This document shows, in pieces, positions 55,560-64,000 of a DNA stretch of 64,000 nucleotides (positions within the stretch are counted from its first letter, which is position 1; each line of letters begins with the position of its first letter). The notes under the pieces were generated by a model that saw only the letters and a list, made by a program, of their open reading frames with translations, had not been told where the DNA came from and searched no databases. This DNA comes from Bacteroidota bacterium (GTDB taxonomy: Bacteria > Bacteroidota > Bacteroidia > Cytophagales > Cyclobacteriaceae). The position numbers and the translations under genes are program-made. The DNA lies in contig JAFDYT010000002.1 in the NCBI GenBank assembly GCA_018266055.1, positions 346,322-410,321 of the forward strand, in the 5' to 3' direction.

Positions 55560-58500
55560 TTACCTCCAATCACCCATCAGGATTTCTGCCGCCCAGTAAT
55601 ACGGGTGGGCAAATCGTGGATTCTTTGAAAGAGCAATTTGTGCCTGACGCAAAGCGTCAACGGCATCCATCGTTTTGATGTTTTTATAAAAATCATTCAT
55701 CAGCAGCGATGTCGCTTCGTCGTCCACCTTCCACAGTGTGGCCACTACGCTCTTCACACCATTCTGTAAAAATCCACTGGCCGGACTTACTGGCGAGCTT
55801 TCGTTCGACCCTTTTGTGACTGCCGTCTGGCACGCCGACAACACTACGATGTCCAAATGATTCATCACTTCCATTCCCCACAGTTCTTCGAGCGTAAGCA
55901 TGCCATCTTCCTTCTTAGCGGGGTTGGCCGCCATCGTCAGAAATGATTTAGTGAAATCTTCGTAGTCGAGATTGCCGTGCGTAGCGAAGTGCATCACATT
56001 AAACTCCTCCGGAGCATATTTGGCCTTGTCTTCAGTAGCATCGTCGCGTAAATAAATTGAAGCGCTCGGAAAAATCTTTTTGATGTCGTCCACTTCCTTT
56101 TCTGTAGAGGGCAAGGTTTTGTCCGGATCACCGAAAGCAATAATTTTAAATACTTTATTGCGGGAATCAGGCACCGACAAAATGCTGGTTGAATTCACAT
56201 AGAAGATAGAGAACTGATTGATGAGCAAACTGAATTTTCCACTGGCCAAGGTTTTCCCCAGCAACTGGAAAGGGATGTAGTTTAGTACACCAGTCGGTAT
56301 AATTCCCAGTCGTTTCTTGGAAGCGATCTCCGCGCTGGCCGGCGCAATGAGATAGTGATACATCTCTTCAAACGGTCTTATCAGTTTGTCCGTCTGTTTC
56401 ATGTCTGCCACGAGTTCTTTACGCTCCGCTTCTTCGGTCACAAGATTTACTTCTGCAAAAGTACCCATGCTACTCCGCACGATATTGAGCATAGCGTTGA
56501 TATTGCGATTGAGTTGTTCGCGGCCAATGTCCACTACTTTAGCAATCACCGTGTCGCGGGTGGCCACAAAAATGTAAAGCTGCGTTTCGCCGGGCAGGTA
56601 CGACAACAAGGCCATGTCGGCGGGAATATTTTTCTTTTCACGCCGGAAATTCACAGGCTGCACGCTGTTGTTAAAATACTTCGTCAGCTCGGGCCGAACG
56701 TTTACCTGCTGGTTTACAAATTTGAGGTAATCAGATTCGGCCACGGTTTTTATGCCTTCCAGATTCTTGATTTTTTCGAGATTTCTTTTTTCCAAAGGCA
56801 GCGCTTTTTCATTGGCAAGTTGCTGTTCTATGCCGTCCACTTTCGCTTTCATCGTTCGCTCCTGCACCACAGCTTTCGTTTTGTCTTTATTTTCAAACTT
56901 GATGTCCAGGCCTTTGAATTTTTCTTTGAGGTTGTCTTCATTATTCTTTTGAAGATAACTCATGGCCATATCCGTTTCTCCCAATTGCAGGAGTACATCA
57001 ATCAGCGATTCGTACACATTCAAAATATTTTTATCAGTAGAAAAAAGTTTACGGGCTTCATCTCCACCCGAAACTTTGTTCCTGATTTTTTCGATGACCT
57101 GCACGGATTCGGTCAGGTATTTTTTGCTTTCAGCAAGTTGCTTATTGTTCTTATACACAATGCCCAGCCAATACAACCCTTCCCACAACGTACTATATTT
57201 GGTCGCATCACGCGAAAGCTGAATGCACTCTTCCAATAAGGGTTTCGCCCTATCGTAATTCTTTCTTTCCGTTTCCAGTTTTCCAAGCAACACAAGGTTA
57301 TTGAGGTATGCAATGCGCAATGCATTGTCCTTCGACAGCTTTACACCTTGGTTGAGGTAACTGAGTGCCTCATCGTATTTCTTTTCTTCAATTTTCAACC
57401 GGCCCATCACGCCGAGGTTATCCGCTTTGGCCCGCATGGCTCCAACCTTATCGCACGTAGTAAGTGATTCCTTCAGCCATTTTTCAGATTCAGAATAATT
57501 ATTGAGATACAAATAAGATTCCCCAATGCAAGCCTGTATGATCGCCAGGTTTTCATTTAAATCGTGCGCCTTCTGCATGATGGCCAGCGATTGATTGTAA
57601 TACTCCAATCCCTTGGTGTAGTTGCCTTGGGCTGTGTAACTCTCGCCGAGGTTGGCCAGCGGCGCTAGACGTGGATATTCTGAATTTATTTTCTTATAAA
57701 TACTGTCTGCTACCTGCTGACAGCGAATCGCCGAATCATACTCGCTTAGTTGTTTGAAAATATTTCCTTTGTCAATGTACGCTCCGGCTACGCCCCAATC
57801 ATTTTCGATGGAGGAATATAACTTCAGTCCTTTGTCGGCATACATCAGCGCGTTGGTAAACTCAGCCATCTCGCGCATCACGCCGCTCTTGGCACCGTAA
57901 ATGTTAGCCTGCAGGTAAGTGTCTTTGATGGTATCGGCCATCGACTGCGCCTGATTCAAAAAATCCATTGCCTTTTTGGTGTCGCCACTCACATAGCTCG
58001 CATCGTAACCAATATCGACTAAGGTTAAGGCTACATCCTTCCAAAGTTTGCCTTTACGATACGCATTAAGGGATTTCTGAACGTAAGCTTCTGCCAGGTC
58101 TTTCTTTCCTTGCGAGCGGTACATGCCCTTCATCCGGCCATATACATAGCCAAGAATATAATTGTCGTTTAGTTCAAGTGCCAACTTTTGCGCTTCCAGA
58201 AAATGCTTCTCGGCGACTGCGTAATTATTGTCCACCGCCTGCTCAATCACACCTTGATTGGTCAGCGTGTAAATCATGCTGCTCTTATCTTTCAGCTTTC
58301 GCTGCAAAGCGAGCGCTTCTTCATAATACCTTTTTGATTCCTTGAAGTCACTTTTATTCTGATAAATTCCTGCCATGGAATAATACGTAGAAGCCACGCC
58401 GGAAGAATCTTTCATGGCTTTGCGAATAGCGAGTGCTTTGTTAAAATATTCAAATGATTTCGCATAATCTTTCGATTTGCCATAGGCATTCGCCAGATTC

Positions 58501-60908
58501 ACGCACGTAGATGAAAGCGTGGTCGAGTCATTAATTGCTGTGAGTGCAGTCACCGCATTGACGAGCGCTTCTACACTGGCTGTGGGATTGTTGGACTCTG
58601 AATACAATGTTGAAAGCTTCGACCATGAGCTGGCCACCTGACTTTTATTTTTGCACTGAGTAGCCAATGCAATCGCGGCGCGGTGCGATTCGATCGCCTT
58701 CTGGTATTCCAGCTTGCTCCAGTAGTTCTGCCCAATGTTTGAAAGCATGGTCGAAGCATCGGCGGAGTCACCGGCATGCATGTAAAGATCATAGGCGATT
58801 TTATATACTTCAATAGAGCGGTCGTAGTTATGAAGTCCATTGCCGGTTTGGTAAGCATAATCCCAGTACATCTCAGCCTGCTTGATGGCATTGCCAGACT
58901 TTTCGTAAAAGGTCATGGCTTTCATAAAAGCATTGCGCGCAGCTTCGGGCAAGTTAAGGTCAGCGTAGGCATCGCCAATTTTTTCGTACGTCTCAGCGAC
59001 CTTTTGAAAATTATTGAGGTCGCCCCACAATTGAAGCGCTTTTTGTAAATACTCAATTCGCTTCTTTTTGTTGTTGAATGAATTATACGAAGAACTGAAG
59101 CGGTCATACGCATCGGCAAGACTTTCCTTGTTCTCTGTTGTTTTAGCAATTCGAATTGCCTCCTCATGATTTTTATACGCGTTGACCGAATCTTTCAGGT
59201 CACGATAATTGAACCCGATATTGTTAAGAAGGGTAACCCAACTGGCCGTGTCGTGCAACTGCACATATAATTTTATGGCTTGCTGATAGTAGTCGCTAGA
59301 TTTTTTATAGTCCTTTTTATTTTCAGCAACGGCAAGTCCTAAATCCCACAGTGCGTCGCTTCGGTTTGTTAAATCATTGACGCGGATATAATTCAAACGC
59401 GCTGCGTAATTTTCAACTGCCTTGGCTGGTTGATTCAATTTCGCATAAGCCTTCCCGATTCGTTTGTACAATTGAGCCACAGAAACGCTATCGCCAAGCT
59501 CTTTGTAAAGCGTCTGCGACGCGCTATAATTTTTAATCACACTCGTCTGATCGCCCTGATATTCGCTGATGCACAACGCTACATTCCATAAGGCGGCTGC
59601 CTCTCCGTCTTTGTACTCCGCCTTGCGTGCAGCATCCAGCGACTGACGATACAGTTCTTCGGCTTTGTGATAGTCTTTCAGGTCGAGGTATAGCGTACCT
59701 GCGCCGTCATACGAGTTGTAAAGTTGCTGCCATTCACTTTTGTTTTGCGGGTCAGAGTCGCTAAGCTTCTTTCGTAAGGCAATCGCCGAAACATACTCTT
59801 CTTTAGATTGATCGTATGCCTTCAGTTTGTAATTGGCTTTCGCAATGGCGTTAAGTGAAAATGCCAGATACTCCTCATTGTGTGCGGCGTTAAACTCAAG
59901 TTTTGATTTTTCGTACCACTTCAAACTCAATTCGTACTTCTGCTGAAAGTCTGAGATTTCAGCAATGCGATAACTGTTAATTCCCGATTGCTCGTGTTCG
60001 TTGATTTTATCAGCTAAAAATATACTCGCCTCCAGTAAGGCTACTCCTTGCGCATATTCCTTTTTGCTGATCAAATTATTTGCGTCGGTGTACCATTGCT
60101 TCACCAGCGCCAGTGTAATCCTTCGTTTATAATTATTGAAATTGATCTCGCGGTTCGAATCGCTGATATCCACAAACAAATCCTTCAACACTGGCGACGA
60201 TGCCACATCGCCTTCATTAACGTAGCCATAAAATCCTTCGGCGAGCCGAATTGTTCGGCCCATGTTGTCCCAACTGTTTTGCGACAAATCGTACAGGTAA
60301 AGCCATACTTGCAGCGTGTCTGTTTGCTGCAACACTTCACTTACCAACTTTCCCTGATTGGGTCCAGCTATAACTTTAGTCTGATCATTGGCCTTTTTGC
60401 GCCGGTCGCCTTCATTGCGAATTTCCCTTTGCATAGCCAGAAATTTTTCGGTGCGCAAAGCGGTGCCATCGCGCTGAAGAACTTCCTCTAGCGAAAAATA
60501 AGATTCATTGTTTTGATCCGTAACCTGAATGGCATCCTGTGCGAGATAGAAATAGATGCTGTGCCAGCCTTCTGTAGCGTTGATATTAAGATAAATAAGG
60601 TCGCCTGCGCGAACTTCTTTCTCGGAATCGAGCGTAATCTCAAGGACTGCGATTTTATCCTGTACGTCAGTTACTTCAGTAGTGCCAAGTTTCTGATTGT
60701 GGTCCGGCATATCCTTTCGCACCACTCCGTAGACCGATCCTTTGCTGCCTTGTGTAATGCCAACATCCTTACCGTGGGCGATAGTGGCTATCGTCTTGTT
60801 GTTTCTTCTCTCAAGCCCGGAGATGCGAAAACCAAAGGAAAATTCAGTGGATTGAGCCTTTAGCGTAACGGCAGATGCCAGAAGAAAGAGTAAAGCCGTG
60901 ATCCTCAT
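55560..60908 (-). CDS. Second giant exported TPR-CHAT protein
   Basis: A 1782-residue protein starting at the ATG at 60908 (MRITALLFLLASAVTLKAQ, a signal peptide); the ORF runs 15 codons further upstream but that would mask the signal. After a beta-rich N-terminal region (about 25-230, with HGKDVGITQGSKGSVYG) come many TPR repeats (about 270-1300) such as YQQAIKLYVQLHDTASWVTL and EYDSAIRCQQVADSIYKK. A coiled-coil linker and a C-terminal CHAT peptidase domain follow, with candidate catalytic His1644 (HFATHGN) and Cys1693 (VVLSACQTA). It is larger than and only distantly similar to the 15116 protein. Single gene; envelope location predicted. Substrate unknown. Confidence 0.88.
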   Translation of the reverse strand: MRITALLFLLASAVTLKAQSTEFSFGFRISGLERRNNKTIATIAHGKDVGITQGSKGSVYGVVRKDMPDHNQKLGTTEVTDVQDKIAVLEITLDSEKEVRAGDLIYLNINATEGWHSIYFYLAQDAIQVTDQNNESYFSLEEVLQRDGTALRTEKFLAMQREIRNEGDRRKKANDQTKVIAGPNQGKLVSEVLQQTDTLQVWLYLYDLSQNSWDNMGRTIRLAEGFYGYVNEGDVASSPVLKDLFVDISDSNREINFNNYKRRITLALVKQWYTDANNLISKKEYAQGVALLEASIFLADKINEHEQSGINSYRIAEISDFQQKYELSLKWYEKSKLEFNAAHNEEYLAFSLNAIAKANYKLKAYDQSKEEYVSAIALRKKLSDSDPQNKSEWQQLYNSYDGAGTLYLDLKDYHKAEELYRQSLDAARKAEYKDGEAAALWNVALCISEYQGDQTSVIKNYSASQTLYKELGDSVSVAQLYKRIGKAYAKLNQPAKAVENYAARLNYIRVNDLTNRSDALWDLGLAVAENKKDYKKSSDYYQQAIKLYVQLHDTASWVTLLNNIGFNYRDLKDSVNAYKNHEEAIRIAKTTENKESLADAYDRFSSSYNSFNNKKKRIEYLQKALQLWGDLNNFQKVAETYEKIGDAYADLNLPEAARNAFMKAMTFYEKSGNAIKQAEMYWDYAYQTGNGLHNYDRSIEVYKIAYDLYMHAGDSADASTMLSNIGQNYWSKLEYQKAIESHRAAIALATQCKNKSQVASSWSKLSTLYSESNNPTASVEALVNAVTALTAINDSTTLSSTCVNLANAYGKSKDYAKSFEYFNKALAIRKAMKDSSGVASTYYSMAGIYQNKSDFKESKRYYEEALALQRKLKDKSSMIYTLTNQGVIEQAVDNNYAVAEKHFLEAQKLALELNDNYILGYVYGRMKGMYRSQGKKDLAEAYVQKSLNAYRKGKLWKDVALTLVDIGYDASYVSGDTKKAMDFLNQAQSMADTIKDTYLQANIYGAKSGVMREMAEFTNALMYADKGLKLYSSIENDWGVAGAYIDKGNIFKQLSEYDSAIRCQQVADSIYKKINSEYPRLAPLANLGESYTAQGNYTKGLEYYNQSLAIMQKAHDLNENLAIIQACIGESYLYLNNYSESEKWLKESLTTCDKVGAMRAKADNLGVMGRLKIEEKKYDEALSYLNQGVKLSKDNALRIAYLNNLVLLGKLETERKNYDRAKPLLEECIQLSRDATKYSTLWEGLYWLGIVYKNNKQLAESKKYLTESVQVIEKIRNKVSGGDEARKLFSTDKNILNVYESLIDVLLQLGETDMAMSYLQKNNEDNLKEKFKGLDIKFENKDKTKAVVQERTMKAKVDGIEQQLANEKALPLEKRNLEKIKNLEGIKTVAESDYLKFVNQQVNVRPELTKYFNNSVQPVNFRREKKNIPADMALLSYLPGETQLYIFVATRDTVIAKVVDIGREQLNRNINAMLNIVRSSMGTFAEVNLVTEEAERKELVADMKQTDKLIRPFEEMYHYLIAPASAEIASKKRLGIIPTGVLNYIPFQLLGKTLASGKFSLLINQFSIFYVNSTSILSVPDSRNKVFKIIAFGDPDKTLPSTEKEVDDIKKIFPSASIYLRDDATEDKAKYAPEEFNVMHFATHGNLDYEDFTKSFLTMAANPAKKEDGMLTLEELWGMEVMNHLDIVVLSACQTAVTKGSNESSPVSPASGFLQNGVKSVVATLWKVDDEATSLLMNDFYKNIKTMDAVDALRQAQIALSKNPRFAHPYYWAAEILMGDWR

Positions 60909-61022
60909 ATAATCAGAGTGTTTCTGAAAATTTACGAAGAAGACTACCGTCAATCAATCAAAGGGACGGTTCTTTCAAAAAATCCGTACCATTGGGTATT
61001 CCTATCTACCGTGTCTCCGCAA

Positions 61023-61799
61023 TTAATCGAGAAGTTTTGCTGTCTCTTCTGCTTCGATGATGATGTCGTCTTCACCCACTTCGTCAAAAGGGTTTTCAAG
61101 TTGGTCCTGAATATTGTCCAGGCTTACCAATATGAAACTGTAAAGCACCGGCATTACATACTCAAGTTGCGCCGAGAAGTCGTGAAAGGTGCTTGCAAAA
61201 TATGGCCCGTAGATGATGGGAAACGTGTAGATGAAAACTTTGCTGTACGCTCTGAGCGTAATGGGCGTGCGGTAGCGATATACAATCCGCATGTTATCAA
61301 AAGCGATAATCATTTTGCTAATGTATTGGCTTACGCGAGAAATTTCGCCGCTTTGTACACCGAAGTTTCTGAATTCCATCGTCAGGTGCGAAAGTTTCGA
61401 AAACATATCGTACATGCTTTTCTCTTTTGCATCCCATTCGTCATTGCTATTGGCCTTGAGCATTACCTTCAAGTTGATTAGAATATCTCGCACTTGCTCG
61501 CGTGCCTGAGCAGAAAGTGTGTTATCCTTATTCGTTGTCCAATCGCGTGAAGCGTAATAGATGGCAATGGCATGACCTTTAAAATCAGAGAAGCGCTGCA
61601 GCGCTGTTTCTCTTCGGGTGTAGGCAGAGCCAATGCTAAACACTACCGGAAAAACAATTGCTACACCAACCAACATATCCGGAAACTTGGCCACCAAGCC
61701 AAAATGATAACAAGTAAAACTCGACAGCAACGCAAGCGCTGTGATGATGTACGTCTTATAGTTGATGATAAGGCGAAAGCTCTTGATGATCTTAAGCAT
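61023..61799 (-). CDS. Bestrophin-like chloride channel protein
   Basis: A 258-residue membrane protein. Two N-terminal hydrophobic segments (YIITALALLSSFTCYHF and MLVGVAIVFPVVFSIG), a long helical cytoplasmic part, two more hydrophobic stretches (KVFIYTFPIIYGPYF, VMPVLYSFILVSL), and the C-terminal LDNIQDQLENPFDEVGEDDI, the clearest bestrophin-family signature. Bacterial homologues form pentameric anion or cation channels. Family placement is by this signature and topology. Confidence 0.7.
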   Translation of the reverse strand: MLKIIKSFRLIINYKTYIITALALLSSFTCYHFGLVAKFPDMLVGVAIVFPVVFSIGSAYTRRETALQRFSDFKGHAIAIYYASRDWTTNKDNTLSAQAREQVRDILINLKVMLKANSNDEWDAKEKSMYDMFSKLSHLTMEFRNFGVQSGEISRVSQYISKMIIAFDNMRIVYRYRTPITLRAYSKVFIYTFPIIYGPYFASTFHDFSAQLEYVMPVLYSFILVSLDNIQDQLENPFDEVGEDDIIIEAEETAKLLD

Positions 61800-61912
61800 A
61801 ACTATGGGGTTTGAAGCACGTACGATTTACAAAAGAACCCGGTATTAACAAATTGTTAAGACATGATTTTTATCGCCTTTGTAATCTTACCTCAGGATGT
61901 CCCCAATACGCG

Positions 61913-63367
61913 TTATTTTTTATCCAAATCCGGCAGCACAAAATTGTCTAGCGGGCTTGGGAGCTTCATCATCGCTTCAATATCTTTCACTGTGCGCGGC
62001 GCCGATACCGACAGATGCTCGTACCCGTCTTTCGTGACGAGATAATCATCTTCAATACGCACAGCAATGCCCCACCATTTTTTATCGCAAGGCGAATTAT
62101 CGGGAATGTAAATTCCTGGCTCAATGGTAATCACCATGTTTTCCTGTAGCGTTTCGTACGGGCCGCGGTCGTGCACATCAAGACCGATGTGGTGACAACA
62201 TCCGTGAGGGTAAAACCTGTGATTGTCGGATTGAACAATACCCAATTCTTTCAGTCCTTTATCGATGGTAACTTTGGTAGCCTTGTACAATTCGCCGAAA
62301 GGCGTGCCTGGCTTACAAATTTTCATGGCTTCTTCCTGCGCTTTCAATACCAATTCATAAATCAGCTTTTGCTCAGGCGAAAACTTTCCGTTCACCGGAA
62401 TGGTGCGCGTGATATCCGCGGAGTAACCATGATACTCTGCACCAAGGTCCATCAGTATAAGCTCTTTGTTGGTGATGCTCGGTTTGTAGTTATCGATGTA
62501 ATGGAGAATGCAGCCGTTATGTCCTGCGCCTACAATGGAAGGATAGCCGAGATCTTCCGCCTGGTATTTTTTGAACACATACTCGTGAATACCTTCTACT
62601 TCACGTTCGCTCATCTCAGGTTTGATCGCCTTCATTACCTCCACCTGGCTGGCGCACGAAATCCGTACTGCTTTGCGCACCATTTCAAGTTCCTCTTTTG
62701 TCTTTATTCCGCGAAGGTCATCCATGATCGCATCAAGGCCGGTGGTGTTAAGATTATTTTTCTGCGGTTCGATCGCCAGCGTGGTACCTGATTTTTCAGG
62801 ATAGTGGGCTTTCACTTTAAACTGTGCGATGAGATCATACAAGTCTGAAGAGTCGCGCGGGTTGTTGCGCACGTCGTTTTGAAAATCAAAAAACAACACA
62901 GAAGCAAACTTTGAAAAATCAATTGAGTAGCGTTTGAATTCCGAATTGTTGAACGCCTGCTCAAAACCTAAAAATTCTTTTACACCTTTCTCACCGAGGC
63001 GGCGGCCTGTCCACATTTCCCGCTGTTCATTCCGTGGTTGCACGAAAAGAATTTCATCATACGAAGTTCCATTCGCTGAAGTCTGTTTGTCTTTGAATAC
63101 CAGCAACAGCGCATCAGGCTCTTTATACCCGGTCAGATAGAAGAAATCAGGATCCTGATGATATACATAGTCCACATCGTTGGCGCGGTTGCGGGTAGCA
63201 TTGGCAAAAAAAACTGCCACCGAGTTGGCCGGAAGTTTGTCGCGAAGTTTTTGTCTGCGCTCTTTGTAAAAAGCCTTCGACAAAAAATCCGAAGGCATGT
63301 CGGTGTTTTGCGCTGAAACAGAAACTGTCAGCGATAGCACGAAGAAAAAAAGTAAGGAATATTTCAT
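61913..63367 (-). CDS. pepP: Exported Xaa-Pro aminopeptidase (M24B)
   Basis: A 484-residue peptidase that removes an N-terminal residue before proline. A signal peptide (MKYSLLFFFVLSLTVSVSAQ) indicates export, unlike the cytosolic E. coli enzyme. N-terminal creatinase-type domain (about 25-190), then the pita-bread catalytic domain with metal ligands in MDLGAEYHGYSADITRT (two Asp), HHIGLDVHD (His), TIEPGIY (Glu) and AVRIEDDYLV (Glu). All five are present. Single gene. Confidence 0.93.
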   Translation of the reverse strand: MKYSLLFFFVLSLTVSVSAQNTDMPSDFLSKAFYKERRQKLRDKLPANSVAVFFANATRNRANDVDYVYHQDPDFFYLTGYKEPDALLLVFKDKQTSANGTSYDEILFVQPRNEQREMWTGRRLGEKGVKEFLGFEQAFNNSEFKRYSIDFSKFASVLFFDFQNDVRNNPRDSSDLYDLIAQFKVKAHYPEKSGTTLAIEPQKNNLNTTGLDAIMDDLRGIKTKEELEMVRKAVRISCASQVEVMKAIKPEMSEREVEGIHEYVFKKYQAEDLGYPSIVGAGHNGCILHYIDNYKPSITNKELILMDLGAEYHGYSADITRTIPVNGKFSPEQKLIYELVLKAQEEAMKICKPGTPFGELYKATKVTIDKGLKELGIVQSDNHRFYPHGCCHHIGLDVHDRGPYETLQENMVITIEPGIYIPDNSPCDKKWWGIAVRIEDDYLVTKDGYEHLSVSAPRTVKDIEAMMKLPSPLDNFVLPDLDKK

Positions 63368-63432
63368 AGTCGTAAATAATGAATCGTCAAGTTATAAAAA
63401 TCCTCTAATTTTATTATCTAATAAAATGATCA

Positions 63433-63996
63433 ATGGCTCATATTTCAATCTTATCCTCAAGCGTACGCACGGGCAGGCATAGCCACCGAACGGCTTTGTA
63501 TTTCAAAAAATTCATCGAAGAAAATAAATTGGCTTCGGTAGAAATCCTCGATTTGAATGGATACCAGTTTCCGGTTTTCAATGAGCGGTTAAAATTCCAG
63601 ACAAATCCGTCACCTGAAGTGTTAGCGTTTGCCGAAAAAATAAAGTCATCGGATGGCATCATCATCGTGACTCCCGAGTACAACGGAGGGTATCCTGCCA
63701 GCCTGAAAAATGTAATCGACCTACTGTACGCCGAATGGTATCGTAAGCCTATCGCAATTTCAACGGTGTCTGATGGCGTTTTTGGTGGAACGCAGGTAAT
63801 CACGTCGCTGCAATTTACACTTTGGAAGATCCGGGCGTGGACGGTTCCGGCGATGTTTCCTGTTCCTAAAGTAAACGACACGTTTGACGAAAACGGTAAT
63901 GCACTTGATAAAGCTGCAACTGACAAAAGAGCAAAAGCATTCGTCGACGAATTACTTTGGTGCATGGAAGCGAAAAGAAAAATGAGTGCCTCATAA
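63433..63996 (+). CDS. NADPH-dependent FMN reductase
   Basis: A 187-residue flavodoxin-like reductase. The FMN-phosphate loop SSSVRTGRHSHRTA (about 8-21) and TPEYNGGYPASLKNVID (near 79-95) are typical of the NADPH-dependent FMN reductase family, also called azobenzene or quinone reductases. Complete: stop at 63996. Substrate unknown; flavin or quinone reduction is expected. Confidence 0.9.
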   Translation: MAHISILSSSVRTGRHSHRTALYFKKFIEENKLASVEILDLNGYQFPVFNERLKFQTNPSPEVLAFAEKIKSSDGIIIVTPEYNGGYPASLKNVIDLLYAEWYRKPIAISTVSDGVFGGTQVITSLQFTLWKIRAWTVPAMFPVPKVNDTFDENGNALDKAATDKRAKAFVDELLWCMEAKRKMSAS

Positions 63997-64000
63997 AAAA

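Overview
The window looks like a chromosomal segment of a Bacteroidota bacterium, most likely of the order Cytophagales. The evidence is the gene content: DUF4199 and DUF4252 families, a sphingolipid-type serine palmitoyltransferase, a PorE-like OmpA/PD40 protein, many exported TPR proteins, a small H1-like chromatin protein and a short AtpC. Promoters also fit the Bacteroidota consensus TTTG / TAnnTTTG, and the tmRNA tag ends GENTYAMAA. There is no prophage, insertion sequence, CRISPR array, rRNA or tRNA. Most of the window is core genome, with one unusual metabolic island.

Layout. 1-7935 (all minus strand) is an NAD+ salvage / ADP-ribose island in two transcription units. The upstream unit holds a small 'crystallin J1'-type protein, a 2OG-Fe(II) oxygenase and the Nudix repressor NrtR. 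The downstream unit holds NadM-Nudix, NAMPT, a divergent PRPP synthetase, a HAD-like protein, an ADP-ribosylglycohydrolase and an NMNAT-like/methyltransferase fusion cut by the window edge. Three sites of one architecture (ATTTGCGT-N7-ACGCAAAT) lie in the two promoter regions. 8042-8486 is the ssrA tmRNA with its terminator. 8791-14932 holds a GT2 glycosyltransferase, two DUF4199 membrane proteins and a sigma / membrane regulator / DUF4252 x2 / ABC exporter cluster. 15116-23819 holds a giant exported TPR-CHAT protein, recA with a palindrome inside its promoter, a Lys/Ala-rich histone-like protein and a TPR histidine kinase.

23949-36964 is mostly plus-strand housekeeping: a channel-like membrane protein, prohibitin, citrate synthase, ACBP, RsmE, LigA, DapA, serine palmitoyltransferase, BipA and a TPR protein. 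37029-41784 (minus) holds RseP, Dxr, a MntA/HepT toxin-antitoxin pair translationally coupled to dxr, and a GH3 enzyme. 41984-48203 holds atpD-atpC followed by envelope genes, including an exported YidD-like protein and two related PGxG membrane proteins. 48230-52882 is a proteostasis block (YqcC-like, HslU, Lon). 53058-63996 holds a PorE-like protein, a GNAT enzyme, a second giant TPR-CHAT protein, a bestrophin-like channel, an exported Xaa-Pro aminopeptidase and an FMN reductase.

How the genes work together. In the first 8 kb the enzymes form a closed loop on paper. The glycohydrolase frees ADP-ribose, the Nudix domain of NadM cleaves it to ribose-5-phosphate and AMP, and the PRPP synthetase makes PRPP. 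NAMPT joins PRPP to nicotinamide and the NMNAT domain rebuilds NAD+. NrtR, which in its family senses ADP-ribose-type ligands, would control both operons. This is the most notable system in the window. The individual core parts are known NrtR-regulon members; the additions (methyltransferase fusion, oxygenase, HAD-like protein, small crystallin-J1 protein) are the less described part.
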